64,000 bases of DNA from positions 62,001-126,000 of the forward strand of contig NZ_FRAC01000010.1 in NCBI RefSeq assembly GCF_900142215.1, in the 5' to 3' direction. A program made the translations under genes and the position numbers. This document shows, one piece after another, positions 32,308 through 40,282 of the stretch. Source of the stretch: Anaerocolumna jejuensis DSM 15929 (GTDB lineage Bacteria; Bacillota; Clostridia; Lachnospirales; Lachnospiraceae). Under the pieces are notes generated by a model. The model was not told where the DNA came from and searched no databases. It worked only from the letters and a program-made list of their open reading frames with translations. Every line of letters begins with the position of its first letter. Position 1 is the first letter of the stretch.

Positions 32308-33073
32308 ACTAAATGATATTTCAAAATACTATAATCCCGGGACCATTAACGAAATGTGCCTTTTTCACAATTTTAACCTGAAAGTGGAAAAGGGAGAATT
32401 CCTTTCCATTGTGGGCAGCAATGGCTCCGGCAAGACCTCTCTGCTAAATCTTATCTGCGGAAGTATACCTTTAGATAGTGGGACCATACTAATAAATGGA
32501 ACGAATATCACGAAGAAACCGGAATACAAGCGCATCAGGAACATCGGCAGGGTATTTCAGAATCCGGCAATGGGTACCTGTCCTTCCATGACCATCCTGG
32601 AGAATCTTTCACTGGCTGACAACAAAGGGAAGAGCTTTCACCTTGGAAAAGGAACGGATAAAAGAAGAATTGATTATTACAAAGAAAGCTTAAAAGTGCT
32701 GAATCTTGGCTTGGAGGATAAGCTGAATATAACAGTGGGCTCCCTTTCAGGCGGACAGAGACAGGCACTGGCACTGCTGATGACAACTATGACACCGATT
32801 GAATTTCTGATACTGGATGAGCATACCGCCGCCCTTGATCCGAAAACCGCTGAGACCATCATGGAGCTGACGGGCCGTATTGTAAAGGAAAAGGCATTGA
32901 CAACCATAATGGTTACTCATAACCTCAGGTATGCCATTGAATATGGCAACAGGCTTTTAATGCTTCATAAAGGGGAAGCTGTCCTGGATAAAAAAGGACC
33001 GGAGAAAGAAATCTTAAAAATAGAAGATATTCTTGGCAAATTCAATCAAATAAGCATAGAATGCGGGAACTAA
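32300..33073 (+). CDS. trpZ: Tryptophan ABC transporter ATP-binding protein, GTG start
   Basis: A 257-residue ABC ATPase: Walker A GSNGSGKTS near residue 38, Q-loop in VFQNPAMG, signature LSGGQRQALALL near 150, Walker B FLILDEHTAALDP, and switch His in VTHNLRYA. GTG at 32300 follows GGAAGG; it starts inside the permease gene, implying translational coupling. Completes a three-gene importer. Confidence 0.9.
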   Translation: MLELNDISKYYNPGTINEMCLFHNFNLKVEKGEFLSIVGSNGSGKTSLLNLICGSIPLDSGTILINGTNITKKPEYKRIRNIGRVFQNPAMGTCPSMTILENLSLADNKGKSFHLGKGTDKRRIDYYKESLKVLNLGLEDKLNITVGSLSGGQRQALALLMTTMTPIEFLILDEHTAALDPKTAETIMELTGRIVKEKALTTIMVTHNLRYAIEYGNRLLMLHKGEAVLDKKGPEKEILKIEDILGKFNQISIECGN

Positions 33074-33144
33074 TTGATTTTAGACAAATATTAAGTTTAT
33101 ATGACAAAAATGTCAAAAATACTACCATATTACTAAAAAAATTG

Positions 33145-33199
33145 TTGACAATTAATAGCATTTATGATAATGTTTTTCTTGTAAACTATTGCAATAGTT
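33145..33199 (+). promoter_or_regulatory. Promoter and 16-bp operator dyad of the second BlaI/M56 unit
   Basis: TTGACA (33145-33150) with a -10 candidate at TAATGT (33168-33173, 17-base spacing), then a perfect palindrome AACTATTGCAATAGTT (33184-33199) just before the ribosome site. The dyad differs from the TTACA-N2-TGTAA operator of the bla locus. Confidence 0.7.
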
Positions 33200-33220
33200 A
33201 TTATAGGAGATGGAAATTTA

Positions 33221-33574
33221 ATGAAGCTTTTTGATTCAGAATTAAAGGTTATGGATGCTTTATGGAAGAGGGGGGACTTATCAGCAGGGCAGATGGCCAA
33301 GATACTGAAAGAGGAAACCGGATGGAACCGTAATACGACCTATACAGTAATTAAGAAATGTATAGATAAGGGAGCAATTTCCCGATACGGTACCAAGTTT
33401 ATGTGCAAAGCGCTTGTAAGCCGTGAAGAAGCCCAGCAGAATGAAACAAATGAGCTGGTGGAGAAGATGTTCGAAGGGTCTTATGAGAAGTTTTTTGCTG
33501 CCTTTTTAAATGAAGGGTATTTATCTCAGGAAGAAGTTGAGAAACTAAAGAAAATAGTCGACGAAGCTAAATGA
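33221..33574 (+). CDS. BlaI/MecI/CopY-family repressor, second copy
   Basis: A 117-residue winged-helix repressor (FDSELKVMDALWKRG, GWNRNTTYTVIKKCIDKGAI) with a C-terminal helical dimerisation region. TAGGAGATGG precedes the ATG. It lies ten bases before an M56 peptidase gene, the standard repressor/protease pairing. The nearby palindrome AACTATTGCAATAGTT is its likely target. No beta-lactamase or copper gene follows, so the inducing signal is open. Confidence 0.9.
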   Translation: MKLFDSELKVMDALWKRGDLSAGQMAKILKEETGWNRNTTYTVIKKCIDKGAISRYGTKFMCKALVSREEAQQNETNELVEKMFEGSYEKFFAAFLNEGYLSQEEVEKLKKIVDEAK

Positions 33575-33584
33575 GGTAGTAGGC

Positions 33585-34883
33585 ATGGATCTATACCATA
33601 TATCATTTTCGTCTTCCATACTTATTATCTTCATTCTGATTCTAAAAGCCTTTAGTGGATATAGACTGCCCAGAAAGACTTTTACATTATTGTGGAAGAT
33701 TGTATTAATCAGGCTCCTGGTACCAGTTACCATAAAGGTTCCGATACCGGACTTATGGATAACAGCCAAGAAAAAAGTGAATCTGACAGGGGAAGCTCTT
33801 TTGAACCTTGCTTTGACAGGAGGAACAGAGGGTGTGGTAAACCCGGCAGAGTCCGGTTCTTATAAAATTTCAGGAGCGTACATATTATTCATTATTTGGA
33901 TTACAGTAGCATCCATTTTACTATGCTTATTCCTGTTCAAGTATATAATGAGCCGAAGGAAGGTCAACGAAGCAATGCCTTCCGCAAATGATTATGCAAA
34001 GAACTGGGTTAGCAGCCAGCGCATTAGGCGTTCGGTCAGAATTCTTACCTTTGATAGAATTATGTCACCGGTAACAGTCGGGGTACTAAAACCTAAGATA
34101 ATACTTCCAAAGAATATGGAAATGGACAGAGGCAAGCGTCTGGAATATGTACTATGCCATGAAATGGTACACATAAGACGTCTTGATATTGTATGGAAGC
34201 TGTTATCTATGGTCATGGTGTGCTTATACTGGTTCAATCCTCTGATATGGCTTATGTATAAGCAATTCAATCAGGATATTGAGACCGCCTGTGATGAAAA
34301 GGTAATAAAGCTTTTCGGTACGGATGCCAAGCCGGATTATGCCTACGCAATCATCCAGCTTATGGAAAAGAAACCGCAGGTTGCATTTATGTACAGCGGT
34401 TTTGGAGAAAAACCGGTAGAGGAAAGAATCGTTTCTATTATGAAACTGGGTAAGACAACAAAGAAGAGTTTCTTTGCTTCCGGGATGGTTCTTTTATTAT
34501 CTACTATGGTTTTCTTTACGACAGTGTCAGCTGGCAATAATTTTGGTGGATTTAATATTGCAAAAGGTACCGTTGGGGAGAACGGTACTGTACATACGAA
34601 GAATCCGGAATCTGTAAACTATTTTCCGGTGAATAAAAATGGATATACTTATGGTAAATATGATAGTAATCTTGGTGTGATGCCTGATTTGGTTTATATT
34701 GAAGTAATAAAGGGCAAAGATGGTTATGTATATGCTGATGAATATCTTAACACTATCCTAAATAATAGGCCAGATTTGAATACACAGGATTTAGATAGCT
34801 ATAATAAGCAACAGCAAGAAGCTAATAGAGTATGTAATATTTACCTGAGTGATGGAGAAACAATGATAGGGACTTATAATTAA
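33585..34883 (+). CDS. BlaR1-like M56 membrane peptidase without penicillin-binding domain
   Basis: A 432-residue protein: helices near residues 5-22, 30-48, 105-128 and 310-330 and a zinc-protease motif HEMVHIRR near residue 195 with the downstream ETACDEKV glutamate. After the last helix, about 100 extracytoplasmic residues replace the penicillin-sensing domain of BlaR1. Its end (MPDLVYIEV, GYVYADEYL, LSDGETMIGTYN) resembles the end of the secreted protein encoded next (MPELVSAVA, GYVYSEDL, VDGTTIVGTF). It should degrade or trigger loss of the neighbouring repressor in response to an envelope signal. Confidence 0.85.
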   Translation: MDLYHISFSSSILIIFILILKAFSGYRLPRKTFTLLWKIVLIRLLVPVTIKVPIPDLWITAKKKVNLTGEALLNLALTGGTEGVVNPAESGSYKISGAYILFIIWITVASILLCLFLFKYIMSRRKVNEAMPSANDYAKNWVSSQRIRRSVRILTFDRIMSPVTVGVLKPKIILPKNMEMDRGKRLEYVLCHEMVHIRRLDIVWKLLSMVMVCLYWFNPLIWLMYKQFNQDIETACDEKVIKLFGTDAKPDYAYAIIQLMEKKPQVAFMYSGFGEKPVEERIVSIMKLGKTTKKSFFASGMVLLLSTMVFFTTVSAGNNFGGFNIAKGTVGENGTVHTKNPESVNYFPVNKNGYTYGKYDSNLGVMPDLVYIEVIKGKDGYVYADEYLNTILNNRPDLNTQDLDSYNKQQQEANRVCNIYLSDGETMIGTYN

Positions 34884-34942
34884 AAAGTGGGTAATGGCTT
34901 AATAATGGTTAATAACTTCTCGGCATAGAGAAAGGAGACTTT

Positions 34943-35695
34943 ATGTTTAATAAAAAGTTCAGATTATGTTTTTCTATAATTGCGGTTATGGCTCTTGTTT
35001 TTGTTAATGTACCTTACGCCCAGGCAGGACAAGCATCTGGAAGCTATACATATAGAGTTGCCAATTCACGTGGCTATTATGATAGGGCAACTGCCTATAC
35101 AGATACTTCTGCAGGATGGGGAAATACGGATATCTATACATCAGGTTATGCTAATGTTCCAGCTGGTCATATGGGAGCAGCATCACAACTATTCAGGGCA
35201 GATGGAGCTTTATGTAAATCCTCTGCTATGCTCTATAACAGTAGCTCGTCATCAACATTGAGCGTTAGCACGGATAGACAAACTGGCTCTGTAGGCTATT
35301 ATAGCGTAGGTATTGCAACATATTATAACGGAAGTGGTTATGATAATTATTTTACGAAGGCATCTCCTACGGTATATCTCAGTTCCCCTTACTTTGCAGC
35401 ATTACAGGTACCTGAATCTTTATTACAGGAGAATGTGAATGACCAGACCTATGGCAGTGCTTATGTGGCTCAAGTTACAGGAAATATGCCTGAATTAGTA
35501 AGCGCTGTTGCGACAGATGGTACACTGGGATATGTTTATTCAGAGGACTTACAGTTTGCTACACCCTCTAATCCAGAGGAAGCTCTTGCTTTGAACGCAC
35601 AGGCTGCCACTAATCCAACGATACCTGTTTATGCTGTTGATGGAACTACAATTGTAGGAACCTTCCAGTTTACAACAGAAATCGTATCCAAGTAA
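34943..35695 (+). CDS. Secreted protein sharing a C-terminal module with the M56 peptidase
   Basis: A 250-residue protein with a classical signal peptide (basic start, hydrophobic core, cleavage after AQA near residue 28). The mature part is rich in Gly, Ser, Tyr and Thr with a beta-strand pattern, then a C-terminal module GYVYSEDL...PVYAVDGTTIVGTFQF also seen in the preceding membrane peptidase. No sortase motif or membrane anchor. AAAGGAG lies ahead of the ATG; the gap of 59 bases suggests one operon. Function unknown; it may be a product or a ligand of the sensor system. Confidence 0.8.
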   Translation: MFNKKFRLCFSIIAVMALVFVNVPYAQAGQASGSYTYRVANSRGYYDRATAYTDTSAGWGNTDIYTSGYANVPAGHMGAASQLFRADGALCKSSAMLYNSSSSSTLSVSTDRQTGSVGYYSVGIATYYNGSGYDNYFTKASPTVYLSSPYFAALQVPESLLQENVNDQTYGSAYVAQVTGNMPELVSAVATDGTLGYVYSEDLQFATPSNPEEALALNAQAATNPTIPVYAVDGTTIVGTFQFTTEIVSK

Positions 35696-35794
35696 AATAA
35701 ATAATAAGTATTGAACGGGGAAACAAAAAATTTATATCATTAGAATAAATCATAATTTTAACTGAGGGGAATAGTTAAAATACATGTACAGAAT

Positions 35795-35824
35795 AAGGCT
35801 GCTAGGAATAGCAGCCTTTCTGTA
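35795..35824 (+). terminator. Terminator of the second BlaI/M56 unit
   Basis: AAGGCTGCT pairs with AGCAGCCTT around a six-base loop, followed by TCTGTATTTGTT. Confidence 0.75.
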
Positions 35825-36168
35825 TTTGTTAAGGAAGAGCAATAGAGACTCTATTCCCCGATTCTTCCTTCTTGTTTTTTCTTCTATCATCCAAAGTATT
35901 AAAGGATTCTTAATTTCTTTAAAATTTCCCATTTAAACAGGATTTCTTACCGAACTTATAGTCATTCTTCCATATAGTGCTTGATGTCATTGAAATGATA
36001 TGCCAGGGCATTAATATAAATTGTTAATAATAGAAGATTTTGATAAAATCAAATTATTAAATAAAAAAACTCTCTAATAAGCAACCCAAAGCTGTAAAAA
36101 TGTGATTGTATTAATATAAGCTCAAATAAATGAATTTACTTAGTAAATAATTTACGGGAGGGAGATAA
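35825..36168. other. AT-rich gap, no gene seen
   Basis: No credible open frame, RNA or strong hairpin is visible. The promoter of the sigma-factor unit must lie in the last 100 bases, but no convincing sigma-A boxes stand out; autoregulation by the encoded sigma factor would explain that. Confidence 0.5.
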
Positions 36169-36726
36169 GTGCAGGATGAAGTTCTGATAAAAAGGTTAAA
36201 GCAACGCGATATGAAGGCTTATGAGGAGGTTATTGACACTTATAAGAATTATGTTGGAGCAATCGTGAAAAGTAGAATATCGGTATCCATGAGGAATGAG
36301 GATATTGAGGAGGTAGTTGCCGATGTATTCGTTGCTCTTTGGAAACAGAGTGACAGGCTGGATGCAAAGAAGGGAAATTTGAAAAATTATATTGGGATAA
36401 TTGCAAGAAATTTAGCAATTAATAAAATCCGCGGGAACTATAATTTATTATCCATTGATGACGACATGGAAATAACCGGTGATGTTTCTCCGGAATATGA
36501 AGTGATGAACAGAGAAACCAGAGATATTCTCCTGCATGAAGTTAACACTTTGAAATCTTTGGATAAGGAAATAATCACAAAATATTATATGGAAGGAGAG
36601 ACCGTGAAAAAGATAGCAGAGGATATGCAGTTGAATCCGAATACAGTAAAAGCTAAGCTTCTAAGAGCCAGAAAGAAGTTAAAAAAAAGTCTATTAGAAA
36701 GGGGATACTCTTATGAAAACTTATGA
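36169..36726 (+). CDS. ECF-like RNA polymerase sigma factor, GTG start
   Basis: A 185-residue sigma-70 family protein with only regions 2 and 4: region 2 YEEVIDTYKNYVGAIV and VVADVFVALWKQSDRL with YIGIIARNLAINKIR, and region 4 helix-turn-helix ETVKKIAEDMQLNPNTVKAK. The start is GTG after GGGAGGGAG. The 14-base overlap with the next gene, a membrane protein with a cytoplasmic head, is the normal sigma/anti-sigma arrangement. Regulon unknown. Confidence 0.9.
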   Translation: MQDEVLIKRLKQRDMKAYEEVIDTYKNYVGAIVKSRISVSMRNEDIEEVVADVFVALWKQSDRLDAKKGNLKNYIGIIARNLAINKIRGNYNLLSIDDDMEITGDVSPEYEVMNRETRDILLHEVNTLKSLDKEIITKYYMEGETVKKIAEDMQLNPNTVKAKLLRARKKLKKSLLERGYSYENL

Positions 36727-37576
36727 GCTTGATCAAATTAAAAGGGATGAGTCACCGCAAATTAATTTATTGGAGGACCAGCTTCAGCTATCGACAGATA
36801 ACATATGGAAAATATTCAATGATAAAATAATTACTGAAAAGAAAAAATCTGTGAGAAAAAGAGGCTTCTCTTTTGCTGTGGCAGTATGTGCAATGTTGAT
36901 TATCGCATTTAACTGGCAAGGTATTTATACAATTGCAGCAGGCTTTTTTACAAAAGATACGGCTAAAATACAGGATTTTAAACTGCCTGACGTTAAAATG
37001 GAGCTTATTACAGTAAACAAGCCGGAAAAATTGGATCATTATGGTGTGTATAGCGGCACTAAGTATTATACATCCTTAAAAGATTGTACCGACGAGCTTG
37101 GGATACATGTATTGACCAGTGATTTGGAATATAATGAGAAATATGAGGAGAAGATATCACTGCTTTATCCCCTTGATGGTGACGAGAAGTTTGGAATGAA
37201 TTTGGTGTCAATATACGATAACATGTATATTATTGGAGACCTGAAGGATTTTGAGAGGCAGGGCACAGGAGCATTTTATAAAGGACCTCAATCCGAGGAT
37301 GATAAATATAATTCACCGGTAAGTCTAAGACTTGAGTTTTATATCACAGGCACAAAAAAGAAAATAAACGAAGCCAATGCGGATTATTCGGGGCTAGCAT
37401 ACGCATACCATGAAAAATTTAAGGGCTCTAACGGAATCGAAGCACAGATTATCGGGAAGAATTCTGCCAGATTAAATAATTATACGGCAATATTTTATAA
37501 GGATAATATAAAGTATATTTTAGAAGGAACAATTGAATTATCAGAATTAAAGAAGATTATAGAATCTTTCCGATAA
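36713..37576 (+). CDS. Probable anti-sigma factor, single-span membrane protein
   Basis: A 287-residue protein with about 45 charged cytoplasmic residues, a membrane helix near residues 50-67 (FAVAVCAMLIIAF), and a roughly 215-residue extracytoplasmic domain with a DUF4367-like ending (ARLNNYTAIFYKDNIKYILEG). It overlaps the sigma gene by 14 bases. No zinc-binding HxxxCxxC motif is present in the head. Assignment rests on topology and position. Confidence 0.75.
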   Translation: MKTYELDQIKRDESPQINLLEDQLQLSTDNIWKIFNDKIITEKKKSVRKRGFSFAVAVCAMLIIAFNWQGIYTIAAGFFTKDTAKIQDFKLPDVKMELITVNKPEKLDHYGVYSGTKYYTSLKDCTDELGIHVLTSDLEYNEKYEEKISLLYPLDGDEKFGMNLVSIYDNMYIIGDLKDFERQGTGAFYKGPQSEDDKYNSPVSLRLEFYITGTKKKINEANADYSGLAYAYHEKFKGSNGIEAQIIGKNSARLNNYTAIFYKDNIKYILEGTIELSELKKIIESFR

Positions 37577-37604
37577 AGGTAAGTGAACAGTGAAAGGAGG
37601 AAGT

Positions 37605-37685
37605 ATGAAGTCTTTTTATAAATGAGATGGTCGTCCTGATGATTTAGTAATTGAAACATTAAAAAGACTTGGGAAATTAAAATGA
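37605..37685 (+). pseudogene. Short frame interrupted by TGA, coupled to the CPCC gene
   Basis: A very good ribosome site (AAAGGAGG) precedes ATG 37605, but the frame stops after MKSFYK at TGA 37623. Reading through, it continues DGRPDDLVIETLKRLGKLK and stops at 37683 with an ATGA overlap onto the CPCC gene start. A Trp codon TGG changed to TGA would explain this. Either a broken remnant or a six-residue leader peptide. Confidence 0.45.
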
Positions 37686-38131
37686 AGAATATATCTAGAG
37701 AAAATGCATTAAAATTGATTGATGAAATACGCAGTACTGTTGAAAAGGAAATAGATTTATCAAAATATTTAGAAGAGAGTTTTTTAGAGAACAATATAGA
37801 ACAAACTGAGTTGGAAGCGTATTCTCAAGGCATTAGTAATGGATTTTTATCAGAAATAGTTCATGCTATTATAGGATATGAAGTTGAAGTTATTGGTGAG
37901 GTGGAAGAATTATTTCCTTGTCCTTGTTGTGGATTTAAAACCTTAACAGAATTATATGATTTAAATGAAGGAACAGGTTATGATATTTGCCCATATTGTA
38001 AATGGGAAGATGATGGAACTACTGAAATAAATATGTATAGGCCTATTAATAAAGGGTCTTTACAAGATTATCGTAATAATATTCAGGCAAATTTAAATAA
38101 ATATTATATAAATAAATGGTTTATTAAATAA
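37682..38131 (+). CDS. CPCC-family cysteine-rich protein
   Basis: A 149-residue acidic protein. The C-terminal third has a zinc-ribbon-like motif pair, CPCCGFKTL and ICPYCKWEDDG, characteristic of the CPCC family, which is often found among small orphan genes in toxin-immunity neighbourhoods; the N-terminal 75 residues are helical and unassigned. Translation likely depends on the interrupted frame upstream through ATGA coupling, since no separate ribosome site is visible. Codon use is more AT-rich than in surrounding metabolic genes, compatible with acquisition. Confidence 0.75.
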   Translation: MKNISRENALKLIDEIRSTVEKEIDLSKYLEESFLENNIEQTELEAYSQGISNGFLSEIVHAIIGYEVEVIGEVEELFPCPCCGFKTLTELYDLNEGTGYDICPYCKWEDDGTTEINMYRPINKGSLQDYRNNIQANLNKYYINKWFIK

Positions 38132-38204
38132 CGATCTTTGAAATTGTTGGCTGCAAAAATTATATCAGCAGGGCTGATGATATCTAATATCTAATCAGAG
38201 GGCT

Positions 38205-38240
38205 AAAAGCACAATCAAATTTATACGACTGTGCTTTTGA
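38205..38240 (+). terminator. Probable terminator
   Basis: AAAAGCACA pairs with TGTGCTTTT across a 16-base loop, between the CPCC gene and the convergent orphan gene. Confidence 0.55.
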
Positions 38241-38368
38241 CATATATTAGAGCGTTAAAATAAATTTCAAGAAATCCATGCTGATATAAAAATGCATCTC
38301 CTTTTTGGATATCTTTTTTCGGAGAGAATTATCCAATGTAATGATATTTTGAAAGGTTTAACCGTATT

Positions 38369-38809
38369 TTATAGGGAACATACTTCATCCCGGTGAGTTA
38401 GTAAAAATTCTCTTTGCCACTCATATAGTTTTTGCTCATTGTCCCAAATCCATTTATCAATGGATTCAGATTCATCAATCCATTCCTGCGGATAATCGAA
38501 ATTCTCAATAAATTGAGGGGACTGGTAATCATGCATCCCCAGACAGAACATATTATGGAACTCTTTCCATGAACTGCGTGATAAATATTGAGCTGTTACC
38601 TTTAGATCTTGTGTATCTGCAATTTCATAATAAGTCCAGACCCCACTTCGCAAGGAGTTCCCCAGCCACTGAGAGATTGTGCTGTATATTCGAAGAGTGT
38701 CAGGAATATCAGTCATACTTATTATCTCTAACATGAAATCAGTATCGACCCGGTAAAAATCACTTATATCTGTTGCTTCAAGTTTTTTATATAGTTTTTC
38801 AAATTCCAT
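38369..38809 (-). CDS. Orphan acidic protein, unknown function
   Basis: A 146-residue soluble protein rich in acidic and aromatic residues (DFYRVDTDFMLEI, GVWTYYEIADT, WIDESESIDKWIWDNEQKLYEW). No family recognised. Size, acidity and company of a CPCC gene recall immunity proteins of polymorphic toxin systems, but no toxin is in sight. Start 38809 chosen because GGAGG sits five bases ahead; an upstream ATG at 38821 overlaps that site. Confidence 0.6.
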   Translation of the reverse strand: MEFEKLYKKLEATDISDFYRVDTDFMLEIISMTDIPDTLRIYSTISQWLGNSLRSGVWTYYEIADTQDLKVTAQYLSRSSWKEFHNMFCLGMHDYQSPQFIENFDYPQEWIDESESIDKWIWDNEQKLYEWQREFLLTHRDEVCSL

Positions 38810-38940
38810 ACCGTCCTCCATAGCTGTGCATTATCCCTCTATTTAATAATTTTCCAGCTGCTCAGTTTATTTCTTCAAAACATCAAAATTCATCAAGGTC
38901 CTTTTCTCCTGGCGGAAGCTCTATTCGTTGTTTCCAGAAG

Positions 38941-39264
38941 TTAAAGCCGTTTATCGAAATATCCTAATGCACACAATTCTATAACGTTGCGCAAACCTAT
39001 GAAAAGTATACCATATATTAAGACACGATCAAAGGTAAAGGTTATTTGAATATCGGAAAATAGCGTTACCGTACTTCCAATAGCTAATAATATTATCAAG
39101 ATAGAGTTTGAATAATTTGCCGCATTATTTGCTTTGTTCTGGAGCAGCTGCCAACGTTCATCATTTTTGTATTCGACCGTCTTTTTAGCCTTCCAAATAT
39201 AAAGAAAAAGAGTAACGCTAGTAGCAATAATAAGGAAAAATAGAATAATAGTTTGTTCATTCAT
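38941..39264 (-). CDS. DUF2178-like membrane protein paired with XRE regulator
   Basis: A 107-residue protein with three to four membrane helices (residues 5-25, 50-70, 78-98) and the cytoplasmic motif YKNDERWQLLQNKAN after the first helix, as in DUF2178 proteins. ATG 39264 follows AAGGAGG by nine bases and overlaps the stop of the XRE regulator by eight bases. Such regulator/membrane pairs are common in Firmicutes but their role is unknown. Confidence 0.75.
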   Translation of the reverse strand: MNEQTIILFFLIIATSVTLFLYIWKAKKTVEYKNDERWQLLQNKANNAANYSNSILIILLAIGSTVTLFSDIQITFTFDRVLIYGILFIGLRNVIELCALGYFDKRL

Positions 39265-39469
39265 CGCCTTTGCCCTCCTTGTGTTCAAAAACTTCGTTGA
39301 TTGAAACATTAAAAACTTCTGCAATTTTAAAAGCTAATTCCAATGAGGGAATGTATTTATACTTCTCAATTGATATAACCGCTTGGCGGGAAATACCTGC
39401 CTTTTCAGCTAAATCAGCCTGTGTCCAATCACGCTCTGCCCTCAGAACTTTAATCCGATTCTGTATCAA
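39257..39469 (-). CDS. XRE-family DNA-binding protein
   Basis: A 70-residue Cro/C1-type helix-turn-helix protein (MIQNRIKVLRAERDWTQADL, AGISRQAVISIEKYKYIPSL) with no extra domain. It is probably autoregulatory: the promoter region just upstream carries three copies of AAATGTAAY or its complement. Cotranscribed with the overlapping membrane protein gene. Confidence 0.9.
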   Translation of the reverse strand: MIQNRIKVLRAERDWTQADLAEKAGISRQAVISIEKYKYIPSLELAFKIAEVFNVSINEVFEHKEGKGDE

Positions 39470-39513
39470 GGTATTATCTCCTTTACAAAATGTAATCTGT
39501 TGGTTACATTTTC

Positions 39514-39542
39514 ATTGTAATTTACTAGTTACATTTTGTCAA
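39514..39542 (-). promoter_or_regulatory. Promoter with AAATGTAAC repeats (XRE unit)
   Basis: Minus-strand TTGACA (39542-39537), 17 bases, TACAAT (39519-39514). AAATGTAAC occurs at the spacer start and again after the -10, and its complement TTACATTT overlaps the leader, giving probable operator half-sites. Confidence 0.8.
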
Positions 39543-39565
39543 GAGAGAATTACTATTTTTTATAA

Positions 39566-39618
39566 TTGACAGTAATTTATAGAAGTGTTACAATGACTAA
39601 AACAAAATAATAGTCATT
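39566..39618 (+). promoter_or_regulatory. TetR-unit promoter with operator dyad
   Basis: TTGACA (39566-39571), 17 bases, TACAAT (39589-39594), followed by AATGACTA (39592-39599) and its perfect inverse TAGTCATT (39611-39618). The dyad begins inside the -10 box, a suitable repressor site. Confidence 0.8.
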
Positions 39619-39631
39619 GATAGAGGGAGAT

Positions 39632-40240
39632 ATGGCAAAACATTTTTCTGAATATGAAAAGCAAATAATAAAATTAAATATGCTAAAAGAAGGTAAAAAA
39701 CTATTTGAAAAATATGGAATAAAGAAAACAAGTATTGATAAAATTGTTGAAAGTGTCGGTATAGCCAAAGGTTCATTTTATACTTTTTATGAATCGAAAG
39801 AATCTATGGCATATGATCTTATTCTGGATATTGAGGTAAAAATGCATGATGAAGAAATGAAGAACTTACATAGCTTTTTGCAAAAATTTGAATATCCTGA
39901 GGCATTAAAGTATACTGTTTGGAAATCTCTAAATTATATGGATGAGGAACCTCTGCTGCATGTTCTTAACAATCCGCAATTACTTAATGAAATATGGTCA
40001 AAGATGAATGAAAATGAAAGGCAGCGAGGCATCTGTCAAGATCAAAGCAGAGTGCAGGATTTTGTTGAGATTGCGAAAAAAAAGGGATATAAGCTAACAG
40101 AATCATCATCTGTATTCAATGCGGCCTTATTAAGTTTTTTTATGATATACATAAATCAAAGTATGGTTGGTGAATCAGGAGATAATGCATTAGAGTTTAT
40201 GATGAAAGCTGCTTTTGATAAGCTATTTATAAAGGATTAA
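39632..40240 (+). CDS. TetR/AcrR-family regulator
   Basis: A 202-residue regulator with an N-terminal helix-turn-helix (GIKKTSIDKIVESVGIAKGSFYTFYESKE, split here as TSIDKIVESVGIAKG and SFYTFYESKE) and a helical ligand-binding domain. Start 39632 follows GAGGGAGA; the in-frame TTG 39617 lies in the operator. Probably represses itself and the amidohydrolase gene 42 bases downstream. Markedly AT-rich codon use like its neighbours. Confidence 0.88.
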   Translation: MAKHFSEYEKQIIKLNMLKEGKKLFEKYGIKKTSIDKIVESVGIAKGSFYTFYESKESMAYDLILDIEVKMHDEEMKNLHSFLQKFEYPEALKYTVWKSLNYMDEEPLLHVLNNPQLLNEIWSKMNENERQRGICQDQSRVQDFVEIAKKKGYKLTESSSVFNAALLSFFMIYINQSMVGESGDNALEFMMKAAFDKLFIKD

Positions 40241-40282
40241 ATTCGACTTTATATATAAATTCAGTTTATGGGAGAAATAATA

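Noticed and set aside
33585..34883. M56 protein as a beta-lactam sensor
   Set aside because: No STYK or KTG motif; the outer region is unrelated to the sensor of the BlaR1 at 21993.
37623..37625. TGA as a selenocysteine codon
   Set aside because: No SECIS-like hairpin follows closely, the peptide would be 26 residues, and tryptophan is the more natural missing residue.
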